From Roseovarius sp. (lineage in GTDB: Bacteria; Pseudomonadota; Alphaproteobacteria; Rhodobacterales; Rhodobacteraceae), in assembly GCA_027493545.1 (NCBI GenBank), contig JAOSKR010000001.1:710001-774000 (forward strand): 64,000 nucleotides of DNA, written 5' to 3'. The translations under genes were made by a program, and so were the position numbers. Positions 47,520 through 58,057 of this stretch are shown piece by piece. Numbering within the stretch: position 1 is the stretch's first letter; each line of letters opens with the position of its first letter. Below the pieces are notes generated by a model. The model saw only the letters and a program-made list of their open reading frames with translations. It did no database searches and was not told the DNA's origin.

Positions 47520-49150
47520 CTATTGCAGCACCTTGCCCTCGGGCCATTTCAGCCGGTGCGTCAGGGTGATGGTCTTCGTCTCTCCCGACGGCAGGTCGAA
47601 GCGCCAGGCCAATACGCCGCGCTTGCCGTCGAGGTTTTCCTCGGCGGCTTTCGGCGTTGCGTTCCAGCTGATCTGCAGATCCTCCTGTTCGGAATAGGGC
47701 ACGCGGTCGATCACCCGCATCGACCAGTCCTCTGCGGTCAGGTTCTCGACCTCGATGCGGACCTCCTCGGTCAGTTCGCTCGAGCGCGTGATCACACCGC
47801 GATCGCCCTCGCTGCGGTCCAGCACCGTGCGGGTGACCTGCAGCCCCTCGATCGGCCCGAAGGCTAGTTCGGCCCTGGCCCCGGCCGGGATCATGTCGAG
47901 CGGACGGCGGGCGATGAAGCGGCCGTCGAGATAGAAGCTCGCCTCGTGCGTGGGCAGGATCGGCTCGTCGCTCTCGTTGGTCATCCGCGCCACCAGAAAG
48001 GCGGTGCTGTCCGAAAGCGGCGCGGCCTGTGCCACGGGCTCGGCCGTGGCCGTCAGCGTGCCCAGTGCGATGCGCACCGGATCGGCGCCCGAGGCGACCG
48101 ACACCGGGTCGGGGTAGGCATAGCTTACCGACAGCCCCTCGAACTCGGGCGCGGCCTCGACCGTCTTGGCGGTGGCGCGATCCTCCATCGCCAGGCCGGA
48201 GGAAAACGCGACTTCGGGCTCGGCCCGCACCTGTGGCACCGGTGCGTCGGGATCGGTGATCCGGCGCAGCCATGGCCAGACCTCGCCGGGCTCGGTGCGC
48301 TGGCTGGGGCGGCTCGTCGAGAGCCGCAGCGCCACGTCGCGCCAGTTCTCGCCGGTGGATTGCATGACCAGCGCGCCGCGCTCGATCCCGAGCCGGCCGG
48401 TCTCGCGCGCAAGCCGCAGGTCATAGACCGGCTGCCAGCCGGCCTCGGGGGTGGTGTAGGTGACGGTGAGCCGGCCCTCGGTCGCCGCCTCGGCCCGCAC
48501 TGAAACCGCCAGCATCGCGCGCTTTTCTGTTTCGGGGACCAGCGCCGCCAGGGCTCTGGACAGCGCGCTTGAGGTCCTCGCGCAGTTCCTTGAGGTCGCG
48601 GTTGGCCTCGGCGGCGCGGCGTTTGGCGTCCTCGGCCGTGCGCAGCGCGGCAAGCGTTTCCTCCCCGATCATCGTCACCCGGGGCGCGCAAGGCCTCCGG
48701 GTCGCGCCCGGCCACGCCCTCGGCCCCGCCCAGCGCGTCGAGAAAACCGATCCGCGCGCGCGCCGCACGGCCTTCGAGCTTTATTGCCTCGACCTTTGCC
48801 TCGCCGTCGCGCAGCGCCGCTTCCAGCCGCTCGACCTCGGCCTCGGCCGCGTCGATGGCGGCATCGGCCTCGGGCGTGCGCGGCGGCACGAAATCGTCGC
48901 GGGTGCTGAGACTGCCCATTGCCGCGCCCTCGACCGCGACCCGGACCGAGGCAAGCGGCGTGCCGTGCGGCAGATCGGTCAGAACGAGGTTGTGCGCGCC
49001 CTCCGGCAGCGAGAACGGCACCTCGCGGGTGACCGTCGCGCCATGCGGATAAAGCGTGACGGCGGTCACGTCCGAGGAAAGCGCGATGTCGTCGGCCAGC
49101 GCGGCGGCGGGCAACAGGGCCAGAAGGATCGGAAGCGGGCGCAGGAACAT
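47520..49150 (-). CDS. DUF4139 / MuiA-family protein with signal peptide (two frameshifts)
   Basis: Predicted secreted or periplasmic protein, about 542 residues. The N-terminus (PLPILLALLPAAALADDIAL) is a signal peptide. A beta-sandwich and coiled-coil (AEAEVERLEAALRDGEAKVE) region precedes the DUF4139 part, where DWSMRVIDRVPYSEQEDLQI and GVLAWRFDLPSGETKTITLT are typical. Extra bases near 48690 and 48560 place the middle in a different frame. The mucoidy-inhibitor label comes from a distant relative; the true role is unknown. Confidence 0.8.
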
Positions 49151-49443
49151 GGGGCAGGTCTCCGGGCGGCTGGGGCGTCTGTCCGCAAGACTGCGCCACC
49201 CCCGCCCCCCGGCGCAAGGGGGTTTCGGCAACGGCTGGAAATGGCGTCGCGGCTGCGCGGATTCCTGCCCCGCGGGGGGGGGGTGACTGCAACGTGAGCC
49301 CCCGATCGACGAACTGTGGGGTGCGTCGGCCCGTCCCTGAGCCCGCCGGTTCGGCCCTCAAACGCCCCGCAGGAGCGTTTGCCGGGCATTTCCCCTGTTG
49401 CGCCATTGGTCGGGGCGACAATGGCAATGCAAGGGCTCGGGTC

Positions 49444-50467
49444 TCAGCCCTTTTTCAGCATCCGCGCGCCCAGCGTCTCGGCGATCTGCACGGCGTTGAG
49501 CGCGGCGCCCTTGCGCAGGTTGTCCGAGACACACCACAGGTTCAGCCCGTTCTCGATCGTCGAATCCTGCCGGATCCGGCTGATGAAGGTGGCGAAGTCG
49601 CCGACGCATTCGATCGGCGTGACGTAGCCGCCGGCCTCGCGCTTGTCGATCACCATGATGCCGGGTGCCTCGCGCAGGATGTCACGGGCCTCGTCCTCGT
49701 CGAGAAACTCCTCGAACTCGATGTTGATCGCCTCGGCATGGCCGACAAAGACCGGCACCCGCACACAGGTGGCGGTGACCCTGATCGAAGGGTCGACGAT
49801 CTTCTGGGTCTCGGCCATCATCTTCCATTCCTCCTTGGTCGAGCCGTCCTCCAAGAAGACGTCGATATGGGGAATGACGTTGAAGGCGATCTGCTTCTGG
49901 AACTTCTTCGGCGGCACATCGTCGGTGGGGTTGTAGACCGCCTTGGTCTGATCCCCAGAGCTCGTCGATACCCTCCTTGCCGGCACCCGAAACCGACTGG
50001 TAGGTCGAGACCACCACCCGCCTGATCCGCGCCCGGTCATGCAGCGGCTTGAGCGCCACCACCATCTGCGCGGTCGAGCAGTTGGGGTTGGCGATAATGT
50101 TCTTCCTGGCGTAGCCCTCGACCGCCTCGGGGTTCACCTCGGGCACCACCAGCGGCACGTCGGGGTCGTAGCGGTAGAGCGAGGAGTTGTCGATCACCAC
50201 GCAGCCCGCCTTTGCCGCCTTGGGTGCATAGATCCTGGTCGCGTCCGAGCCGATGGCGAAGAGCGCGATGTCCCAGCCGGTGAAATCGAAGGTGTCGAGG
50301 TCCCGGGTCTTGAGCGTCCGGTCACCGAAACTCACCTCGGTGCCGAGCGACCGGCGGCTTGCCAGTACCGCGATCTCGTCCACCGGAAACTGGCGCTCGG
50401 CCAGGATGTTCAGCATTTCGCGGCCCACGTTGCCCGTGGCGCCGGCGACGACGACCTTGTAGCCCAT
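49444..50467 (-). CDS. asd: Aspartate-semialdehyde dehydrogenase (one frameshift)
   Basis: Reduces aspartyl phosphate to aspartate semialdehyde for lysine, threonine, methionine and cell-wall DAP; expected essential. 340 residues after repair. NADPH motif VVVAGATGNVGREMLNILAE, the catalytic cysteine in IIANPNCSTAQMVVALKPLH, and VSTYQSVSGAGKEG are intact. One extra base near 49957 splits the frame within GIDELW..DQT. The C-terminal part has HAEAINIEFEEFL and ENGLNLWCVSDNLRKGAALN. ATG at 50467 follows GGAGACGGAGAAC; an in-frame ATG at 50482 is an alternative. Confidence 0.95.
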
Positions 50468-50541
50468 GTTCTCCGTCTCCATAGCGGGGTTGCGGCCGCG
50501 TCATACCGGGCTTTGCGGGGTGATGAAAGGGGGTACGCCGG

Positions 50542-51713
50542 TCAGTTCAGATTGTCGCGGCTGAAAAGATAGATGCAGAGCCCGATCAGCAATGCCAGGG
50601 CGAAAAAGCCAAAGATCGCGCCATATCCCGCCAGCGCCCCCTCCTGCGACGCTGCGGCGTGCAGCGGCCCGGTGACGAACTGCGCCGCCCCGACGCCGCC
50701 GATGCCGAAGAGATTGAGCAGCGTCACCCCGCGGCCGGCCAGGTGATCGGGAAAGAAGCTGCGCCCATGCGCGACGAGCATCGGGAAGGAGGCGCCGAAA
50801 AAGCCCACCATCGCCAGCAGCGTCACCGACAGCGCGACGCTGCGGTCCGGCCACGTCCAGAGCGCGGCGATGGCCAGCAGCGCAAACAGGTTACCGAAGA
50901 AGTTCACCCACTTGCGGCTGCGAAAGACCCGGTCGAGGGGCCCGTAGGCCAGCGTCCCGGCAATCATCGCCGCCCCCATCACCAGCGTGGCCTGCCCGAC
51001 CTGCGCCGTGCTCAGCGAAAAGACATCCGCCGGTAGGGCCCCGCCCAGAGCCCGCGCAGCGCCGCCGCCGGCGCGTAGCCCACGAACATTATCGGCAGGA
51101 TCGCCCAGATCGCCGGGATTTTCAGCAGGTCGAGCACCGAGCCGCGGCCATCGCCATCGGCGCGTTCGGGGTCGCGCACGAACACCCAGATACCCAGCGC
51201 CACCACCGCCGACATCGCCCCGAGCCCGGCCAGCGAGGCGCGCCAGCCCAGGGTCTCGGCCGCCAGTGCCATCGGGTAGGAGGCCACCAGATTGCCCAGC
51301 GAGCCGCCCCCCAGCATCAGCGCCGCCAGGGTGGCGAACTGCGCCGGCGGAAACTGGCGCGCGAAGATGTAGTAGGAGGCCATCAGCACCGGCGCGCAGC
51401 CAATCCCGATCAGGGCCATGGCGATGCTGACATGCAGCGGCCCCGTCGCCAGCGCAAACAGGATCGCGCCGCCGCCGCCGCCCAGCAAGAGCAGTGCCGA
51501 CGCGGTGCGGCGCGGGCCGATCCGGTCGAGCGCCCAGCCCACCGGCAGCTGCATCGCCGCGAAGGCGATGAACCACAGCCCCGAGGCAAAGGCGAGATCG
51601 TCCGGTCCGGCGCCGATATCGCTTTGCAGCACCCCACTCAGCACCGCCAGGAAGGCGCGGAAGAACTGGCTGAGCACATAGGCAAGGCAAAGCAGGGTCA
51701 GACCTGCGCGCAT
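50542..51713 (-). CDS. MFS transporter (one frameshift)
   Basis: Major-facilitator permease, about 390 residues with 12 expected helices. The MFS motif GWALDRIGPRRTASALLLLG lies in the loop after helix 2. A lost T near 51037 (CCGG where CCTGG is expected) moves to another frame continuing ADVFSLSTAQVGQATLVMGA to the end RDNLN. Start at 51713. No substrate can be inferred. It is separated from asd by 75 bases, so co-transcription is possible. Confidence 0.85.
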
Positions 51714-51833
51714 GGACGGGCTCCTTCGCAGAGGGGACGCGGTTGGGTGGCACGGAACCGGCCCTTGGCAAGCCGCTAGCACGCACGCCGGTCGCGTCGG
51801 GAAAAGCGGGACGTAGGAGAGCGTACCGGCTGG

Positions 51834-52025
51834 TCAACGCGGCCGGGCGGCGTCGAGGGCGGCGCGAAAGAGCTCGCGGCTGCCGATCTGGTTGGCGAGG
51901 ATCAGGATCAGCCGGGCATTGAGCGCGGCGCTCTCGGCCTCCGAGAGTCCTTCGTGCGCGGCCAGCAGATCGGCGTAGAGTTCGTCGGGGGCGTCGATCC
52001 CGGGAGAAAGCGAGAGGCGGGTCAT
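51834..52025 (-). CDS. DUF2783-family small protein
   Basis: 63 residues: LSLSPGIDAPDELYADLLAA, then SEAESAALNARLILILANQI. This pattern is the DUF2783 family, which typically follows aromatic flavin-monooxygenase genes in Rhodobacteraceae and Burkholderia-type clusters. The start overlaps the monooxygenase stop (ATGA), so it is translationally coupled. It is probably a small subunit or chaperone of that enzyme, unproven. Confidence 0.8.
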   Translation of the reverse strand: MTRLSLSPGIDAPDELYADLLAAHEGLSEAESAALNARLILILANQIGSRELFRAALDAARPR

Positions 52026-53637
52026 GGCGTGGCTCCGAGCGCGCGGGAAAGCGCGGTGGCGATGGTCGCGGGGGCGGCATCGGCCCAGCGGGCGGCGACG
52101 TGCTGATCGGGACGGATGAGATAGAGCGCGCGGGGCGCGTCGCCGAGATAGCGCGCGCGCATCTCGTCGCCGGGCGCAGGCACGGCCAGCGGCGCGGTGC
52201 CCGGCACCTCGGGCGCCGGCATCCCGAGCGCCATCAGGACAAAGCCGTGGCCAAGCCGGTCGAGCAGGAAGCCCGGCTCCAGCGGCGCGTCGGGGCAGGG
52301 CGCGCCGGGGCGGCTGCGTGCCGGGCCTTCGGGCAATCCGTCGGGGGTGTTGAGGGCCGATCCGTCATGGATCGTGGGCACCGACAGGCGGCCGGAATTC
52401 ACCAGCGGGCGGGCAAACTCGCAGCGCTCCGAGAGATCGAGAACCGCGTCGCGGAAGGTGCGGCTCATCGCCGATTTCGGGGTGATGAAATCCGTCGAGC
52501 GGGTCGAGGCGAGGATGTTCTCGTCGGCCGCCTGCAGGCGCTCGGCGTGATAGCTGTCGAGCAGCGCCTCGGGCGCCTCGCCGGCGATCACCGCCGCCAG
52601 CTTCCACGCGAGGTTGTCGGTGTCCTGAATGCCGGAATTGGCCCCGCGCGCGCCAAACGGCGAGACCTGATGCGCGGCGTCGCCGGCAAAGAGTACGCGG
52701 CCGTGGCGAAACCGCTCCATCCGGCGGCACTGGAAGGTGTAGATCGACACCCACTCCAGCTCGAACGCCACATCGGGCCCCAGCATCTGGCGGACCCGCG
52801 CCCTGACGCGCCCGGGCTCCTTCTCGCGCTCGCGGTCGATGTCCCGGCCCAACTGCAGGTCGATCCGCCAGACCCCGTCGGGCTGCTTGTGCAGGAGCGC
52901 CGACTGGCCGGGATTGAAGGGCGGATCGAACCAGAACCAGCGTTCGGTCGGAAACTCCGCCTGCATGGTCACGTCGGCGATCAGGAAATTGTCCTCGAAG
53001 ACGCGGCCGGCAAATCCGAGCCCCAGCGCCTCGCGCACGGGCGAGCCGGCGCCGTCACAGGCGACCAGCCACTCCGCCTCGATCCGGTAGGGGCCCTCGG
53101 GGGTGTCGATGTCGAGCGCGACATGGTCGCCCGCGGCCTCCACCCCGGCCACGCGATGGGCGCCGCGCAGGTCGATCGACGCGCCCGCCGCCTGCAGCGC
53201 GCGCAGCCGCGCCACCATGTCGTGTTCGAGGTGGTATTGCTGCAGGTTGATGAAGGCCGGACGGCGGTGGCCGGTTTCGGCCAGGAGGTTGAATTCATAG
53301 ACCTTGCGGTCGCCGAAAAAGACCTTGCCGAGGTTCCATTGCACGCCCTTGTCAACCAGGGCATCCCCAGCCCCAGCCGGTCGGCGATTTCGAGCGTGCG
53401 CTTGGCAAAGCAGATCGCGCGCGAGCCGTGCGAGACCTTGTCGTTATCGTCGAGCAGGACCAGCGGCACGCCCCGCTGCCCCAGATCGAGCGCCGCCGCC
53501 AGCCCCACCGGGCCGGCGCCCACGACGACGACCGGATGGCGCACCGGCACGCGCGCGTCCTGATCGGGCGAGCGGGCATAGGGGTAAAGCGGATTTTCGA
53601 AAATCTGCGTCATCGCCTCGTTGTCCGGCATGGCCAT
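52022..53637 (-). CDS. FAD-dependent aromatic monooxygenase, MhpA-like (one frameshift)
   Basis: Class A flavin monooxygenase of about 538 residues. The FAD site VVVVGAGPVGLAAALDLGQR is at about 33, the DG motif VACDGAGSPVREALGLGF is in the middle, and VLFAGDAAHQVSPFGARGAN (GD motif) is present. One base is missing from a G-run near 53367, splitting the N-terminal 90 residues. ATG at 53637 follows CGCGAGGA; ATG at 53631 is an alternative. Overlaps DUF2783 and lies in the homogentisate cluster, pointing to an aromatic acid substrate such as 3-(3-hydroxyphenyl)propionate or 3-hydroxyphenylacetate. Confidence 0.85.
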
Positions 53638-53663
53638 TCCTCGCGCGCGGCGGGGGGCCGTGT

Positions 53664-54613
53664 TCAGCCCTGCAGCGCCGCCCACATCTCGCGGTCGCGC
53701 TCGGCGGTCCAGATGCGGGGGTGTCGATGCCGCGGGCCTCGTCATAGGCGCGGGCGACGTTGAAGGGCAGGCAATGCTCGTAGATGGCATAGTCCGCGAA
53801 TTTTGGATCGCAGGCGGCGCGCACCGCGTCCCAGGCCTCTTTCAGGGTGCCGCCCCGCGCCGCCACGCGGGCCGCGGGCGCATAGGTGCTCTCCACGAAA
53901 TCGCGGGTGTTCTCGATCGCGGCGTTGACCATCTCGCGCCCGACCAGCGCGTCGCCCCGCCCCGGCGCGATGGCGTCGACGTCGAACCACGCGATTTCGT
54001 CGAGCGTATCGCCCCAGTCGCCGAAATGGCCGTCGCCGCAATAGCAGGCCGAGTGGTATTCGACGATGTCGCCGGTGAACATCACGTTCTCGTCCGGCAC
54101 GTGGATGACGATGTCGCCGGCGGTGTGGGCGCGGCCCAGATGCATCAGGTCGACCCGCCGGTTGCCGAGGTAAACCGTCATCCGGTCGGAAAAGGTCGTG
54201 GTCGGCCAGGTCAGGCCGGGGATGCTTTCATGGCCCTCGAAGAGGCGGGGAAAGCGCTGGAATTCGCTGTCCCAGTCCTCCTGCCCGCGTTCGGCCACCA
54301 TCGCGCGGGCGGTGTCGGACATGATGATCTGGTCGGCGCCGTAGGCGGCCGCGCCCAGCACCCGCACGGCATGGTAATGCGTCAGCGCCAGGTGGGTGAT
54401 CGGCTTGTCGGTCACCTCGCGGATGCGGGCAATGACCTGCCGCGCCAGCCGCGGGGTGGCCTGGGCCTCGACCACCATCACCGCATCGTCGCCGATGATG
54501 ACGCCGGAATTGGGATCGCCCTCGGCGGTGAAGGCCCAGAGCCCGCACCCCACCTCGGTAAACGAGACGGTCTTTTCGCTCATGTCGCCCCGGGATGCGA
54601 ATGTCTTGCTCAT
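53664..54613 (-). CDS. MBL-fold metallo-hydrolase (one frameshift)
   Basis: 316 residues. The metal-binding HxHxDH motif appears in altered form: LTHYHAVRVLGAA, where the Asp-His positions are Ala/Val. FTGDIVEYHSACYCGDGHFG and HLGRAHTAGDIVIHV retain further ligands. The last 20 codons are displaced by a missing C near 53713 (reading IWTAERDREMWAALQG). The start overlaps fumarylacetoacetase by 4 bases. The incomplete ligand set suggests either a different metal arrangement or an altered substrate. Its place in the homogentisate cluster suggests a hydrolase of an intermediate. Confidence 0.78.
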
Positions 54614-55572
54614 GTCAGTGCCTCCACGTTTTGCTCGATGGCGCCGAACAGCGACCGGCCGCCATCGTCTTCCATCCATATCCTGACCCGGTCGCCGGGG
54701 CCAAGGAAAGCTGTCCGCGCCGCCCCGGTCCGGATGGTCTCGACCATGCGCTGCTCGGCAATGCAGGAATAGCCCCTGCCGCCCTCGGCCACCGGCCGCC
54801 CGGGGCTGCCGTCGCCGTCGCGGTTCGACACCGTGCCCGAACCGACGATGGTGCCCGCCGCCAGCGCCCGCGTCCTAGCCGCGTGGGCGATGAGGGCGGG
54901 AAAGTCGAAGGTCATGTCGACCCCGGCATCGGCGCGCCCGAAGGGCCGGCCGTTGAGATCGACGCAGAGCGTGCCGTGCAGGCGGCCGCCATCCCATCCC
55001 GGCAGCGCCCGCGGCGCGACCGCCAGCGGCGAGAACGCGCAGGCCGGTTTCGACTGCACGAAGCCGAACCCCTTGGCCAGCTCATCCGGGATGAGCGCCC
55101 TGAGCGAGATGTCGTTGCAAAGCATCACCAGCCGGATCGCGGCGCGCGCCTCCTCCGCGCCGGCGCCCATCGGCACGGCTCCGGTGATCACCGCCACCTC
55201 GGCCTCGAAATCCATGCCCCAGTCGGGTGCCCCCCGGATCGGCGCGGTGGGCGCCAGGAACCCGTCCGAGCCGCCCTGATACATCAGCGGATCGTGCCAG
55301 AAGCTCTCGGGCATTTCCGCGCCCCGCGCGCGGCGTACCAGCGCGACATGGTTCACATAGGCCGAACCGTCGAGGAACTGATAGGCCCGCGGCAAGGGCG
55401 AAAGGCATCGCGCGGGGTAGAACGGCTCTTCCGGCCCGGGCGCCGGCATCGCCGCCCCGTCGAGCATCGCCTGCAACGTCATCCCCGGCACCATCCGGCA
55501 GGTGGCGAGATCGTCCGAGACCACCGCCAGCCGCCCGTCGGGCGTGCCGTCATCGAGCGTGGCGTATCTCAT
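54610..55572 (-). CDS. Fumarylacetoacetate hydrolase-family protein
   Basis: 320 residues, intact. The FAH domain contains DWGMDFEAEVAVITGAVPMG (acidic metal ligands), RLVMLCNDISLRALIPDELA with Arg and Asp, and IVGSGTVSN. It is shorter than the eukaryotic fumarylacetoacetase but has the catalytic carboxylates. It hydrolyses fumarylacetoacetate to fumarate and acetoacetate, the last step of tyrosine/homogentisate breakdown. Upstream of the MBL gene and downstream of hmgA. No maleylacetoacetate isomerase gene is in the window. Confidence 0.9.
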   Translation of the reverse strand: MRYATLDDGTPDGRLAVVSDDLATCRMVPGMTLQAMLDGAAMPAPGPEEPFYPARCLSPLPRAYQFLDGSAYVNHVALVRRARGAEMPESFWHDPLMYQGGSDGFLAPTAPIRGAPDWGMDFEAEVAVITGAVPMGAGAEEARAAIRLVMLCNDISLRALIPDELAKGFGFVQSKPACAFSPLAVAPRALPGWDGGRLHGTLCVDLNGRPFGRADAGVDMTFDFPALIAHAARTRALAAGTIVGSGTVSNRDGDGSPGRPVAEGGRGYSCIAEQRMVETIRTGAARTAFLGPGDRVRIWMEDDGGRSLFGAIEQNVEALT

Positions 55573-55602
55573 CGCGCAGCCCCGCCATCGCGCACCACCC
55601 GG

Positions 55603-55626
55603 CATTTCATCTTTCTGAAAATACTC
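55603..55626. repeat. Third arm of the GAGTATTTT...GATGAAG family
   Basis: In the 64-base gap between fumarylacetoacetase and hmgA lies an arm in reverse orientation (TTTCATCTTTCTGAAAATAC and flanking bases) related to the frmA-imuB stem-loop. It is a single arm with no obvious partner. Confidence 0.55.
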
Positions 55627-55636
55627 AAGAACTCCG

Positions 55637-56995
55637 TCACTTTCGGCCCGGCGTCCCGTCGAACTTCTTGCCGATGTCGGCCCAGCAATCGACGTAGTCG
55701 TCCTGCAATGGCGCCTCCTTGGCGGCAAAGCGCGTGAGGTGCTGGGGAAACCGGGTCTCGAACATGAACGACATGGTGTTGTCGAGCTTTTCGGGTTTCA
55801 GCTCGGCATTCGACGCTTTCTCGAAGGCTTCGCGGTCGGGGCCGTGGGGCAGCATCATGTTGTGCAGGCTCATGCCGCCGGGAACGAACCCTTGCGGCTT
55901 GGCATCGTACTGGCCGTAGATGTTGCCCATCAGCTCGGACATGATGTTCTTGTGATACCGGGGCGGGCGGAAGGTGTCCTCCATCACCATCCAGCGCTCG
56001 CGAAAGAGGGCGAAGTCGATATTGGCGGTGCCCGGCACCCCCGAGGGCGCGGTCAGCACGGTGAATATCGACGGGTCGGGGTGATCGAAGAGGATGGCGC
56101 CGACGGGGCAGTAATTGCTCAGGTCGTATTTCAGCGGGGCATAGTTGCCGTGCCAGGCGACCACGTCGAGCGGGCTCTGACCGATCTCGCAGCGGTGGAA
56201 CTGGCCGCACCACTTGATCGTGACGCCCGAGGGCGTCTCGCGGTCCTCGAAGGCGGCGACAGGGGCCTTGAAATCGCGCCGGTTGGCCATGCAGTTGGCG
56301 CCGATCGGGCCGCGGCCGGGCAATTCGAACTTCTGCCCGTAGTTCTCGCAGACGAATCCGCGCGCCGGCCCTTCGAGCAGTTCGACCCGGTAGACGAGGC
56401 CGCGGGGGATGAGCGCGATCTCGCGTGGCGCGATGTCGATCACACCGAGTTCGGTGCAAAACCGCAGCCGGCCCTCCTGCGGCACCACCAGCAGTTCGCT
56501 GTCGGCGGAATAGAAGTATTCGTCGACCATCGACGCGGTGACCAGGTAGATGTGGCTGGCCATGCCGACCTGGGTGTTGACGTCGCCGGCGGTGGTCATG
56601 GTCCGCATCCCGTCGAGCCAGGTCAGCGCCTCGCCGGCGTGCGGCACCGGATCCCAGCGGTACTGGCCCAGCGACACCACGTCGTCGATGACATGGGGGG
56701 CCGATTTCCAGTAGGGCAGATCGACCCGCCGATAACGCGAGGAATGCTTGACCGAGGGGCGGATGCGATAGCACCAGGTGCGTTCGTTCTGGTGGCTCGG
56801 CGCGGTGAAGGCGGTGCCCGAGAGCTGTTCGCCGTAGAGCCCGTAGGCGCATTTCTGCGGGCTGTTCATGCCCTGCGGCAGCGCGCCGGGCAGCGCCTCG
56901 GTCTCGAAATCGTTGCCGAAACCGGGCATGTAGCCCGCAAGCGTGCCGGCGGGGCTGGCGGCGCGGGTCAGGCCGCTGGGGTGCTGATCATACAT
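55637..56995 (-). CDS. hmgA: Homogentisate 1,2-dioxygenase
   Basis: Fe(II) ring-opening enzyme making maleylacetoacetate from homogentisate in phenylalanine/tyrosine catabolism. 452 residues, intact. Iron-ligand histidine and glutamate regions include [20 protein letters not shown] and [40 protein letters not shown] is also typical. It heads a minus-strand cluster hmgA - fumarylacetoacetase - MBL hydrolase - monooxygenase - DUF2783. AAGAGGAGTCGGAG precedes the ATG. Confidence 0.96.
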   Translation of the reverse strand: MYDQHPSGLTRAASPAGTLAGYMPGFGNDFETEALPGALPQGMNSPQKCAYGLYGEQLSGTAFTAPSHQNERTWCYRIRPSVKHSSRYRRVDLPYWKSAPHVIDDVVSLGQYRWDPVPHAGEALTWLDGMRTMTTAGDVNTQVGMASHIYLVTASMVDEYFYSADSELLVVPQEGRLRFCTELGVIDIAPREIALIPRGLVYRVELLEGPARGFVCENYGQKFELPGRGPIGANCMANRRDFKAPVAAFEDRETPSGVTIKWCGQFHRCEIGQSPLDVVAWHGNYAPLKYDLSNYCPVGAILFDHPDPSIFTVLTAPSGVPGTANIDFALFRERWMVMEDTFRPPRYHKNIMSELMGNIYGQYDAKPQGFVPGGMSLHNMMLPHGPDREAFEKASNAELKPEKLDNTMSFMFETRFPQHLTRFAAKEAPLQDDYVDCWADIGKKFDGTPGRK

Positions 56996-57174
56996 CTCCG
57001 ACTCCTCTTATCGACCGGTGCTAATGGTTGAATGTGTATCTAACAAGGGGGATCGCAACCCGCATGCAATGCCTGTCCGGCGCGCCGCCGCCCGGCCGCG
57101 CCCGGCCGGGGCCCGGTTCGGGCCCCCTCGGGCGGGGTTTACTTCCGCCCGCCATTGGCATTCTGCTGGCGGCC
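56996..57174. promoter_or_regulatory. hmgA / EamA divergent promoter region
   Basis: A 179-base gap between divergent genes. The segment GTTAGATACACATTCAAC at about 57024-57041 is AT-rich and imperfectly palindromic (6 of 9 positions), a possible regulator site. The half next to the EamA gene is very GC-rich, with a long G/C self-complementary part. Confidence 0.3.
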
Positions 57175-58044
57175 ATGACCGACCATGCCAAAGGCCTTCT
57201 GATCACGACGCTGGGCGTGCTCTTCGTGGTGCCGGATTCGCTCTTCGTCCGGCTGATCGAGGCCGAGCCGATCGTGATCGCGTTCTGGCGCGGGCTGACC
57301 ACCGGGGCGATCATCCTCGGCGTGTTGCTGGCGGCACAGGGCACCGCCGGCTTTCGCGCGGTGGCGCGCGGCGGCTGGCCGGCGGCGGTCTATGTGGGGC
57401 TCATCGGCTTTACCTCGCCGGGCTTCGTGCTGGCGGTCGGCAATACCTCCGTCGCCAACGTGGTCTTCATCTTTGCCGCGATGCCGGTCTTTTCGGCCGT
57501 TTTCGCGCGGGTGTTCCTGGGCGAGCCGATTGGCCGGCGGGTCATCCTGACCATGGCCGTGGTGATCGCGGGGCTCGGCATCATCGCCTACGGGTCGTCC
57601 GAAAACGCCGTCGCCTCGTGGCGGGGCGACATCATCGCGGTGATGGTCTGCGCGGCCTATGCCGGGGCGCTGACGGCGGTGCGGCGGCTGCGCGCGATCT
57701 CGATGATCCCGGCAATCCCGATCGCCTACCTGCTGTCGGCCGTGATGATCCTGCCCTTCATCGCGCCCTCCGGGCCGGTGGCGGCGCAATGGCCGCTGCT
57801 TCTGGGGCATGGCGCGTTCATCGCCGCCGCGACCTCGCTGCTGACGCTCGGGGCGCGCTATATCAGCCCGCCCGAGGTGGCGCTGCTGATCTTGCTCGAA
57901 TCGGTTCTGGCACCACTTCTGGTCTGGGCGGCGGTGGGCGAGAATCCGGGGCGCTGGGCGATGCTGGGCGGGGCGGTGGTGCTGAGCGCGTTGCTGGTGT
58001 CCCACCTGGTGGCGCTGCGCCGCCGTCGGCGGGCGCCGGTCTGA
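57175..58044 (+). CDS. EamA/DMT-superfamily transporter
   Basis: 289 residues, ten predicted membrane helices (for example GLLITTLGVLFVVPDSLFVR and WLAAVYVGLIG-like segments). EamA repeats: IAFWRGLTTGAIILGVLLAA with the first RxGxTT-like turn, and a second half ARYISPPEVALLILLESVLA. Start at 57175. It precedes the cyclo-ligase gene by 13 bases and is probably co-transcribed with it. Substrate unknown. Confidence 0.87.
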   Translation: MTDHAKGLLITTLGVLFVVPDSLFVRLIEAEPIVIAFWRGLTTGAIILGVLLAAQGTAGFRAVARGGWPAAVYVGLIGFTSPGFVLAVGNTSVANVVFIFAAMPVFSAVFARVFLGEPIGRRVILTMAVVIAGLGIIAYGSSENAVASWRGDIIAVMVCAAYAGALTAVRRLRAISMIPAIPIAYLLSAVMILPFIAPSGPVAAQWPLLLGHGAFIAAATSLLTLGARYISPPEVALLILLESVLAPLLVWAAVGENPGRWAMLGGAVVLSALLVSHLVALRRRRRAPV

Positions 58045-58057
58045 AAGGAGAAAGACA

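Noticed and set aside
49270-49282. Run of about ten Gs upstream of the DUF4139 gene as a phase-variation tract
   Set aside because: It is outside coding sequence and away from any clear promoter element, and homopolymer lengths in this assembly are unreliable.
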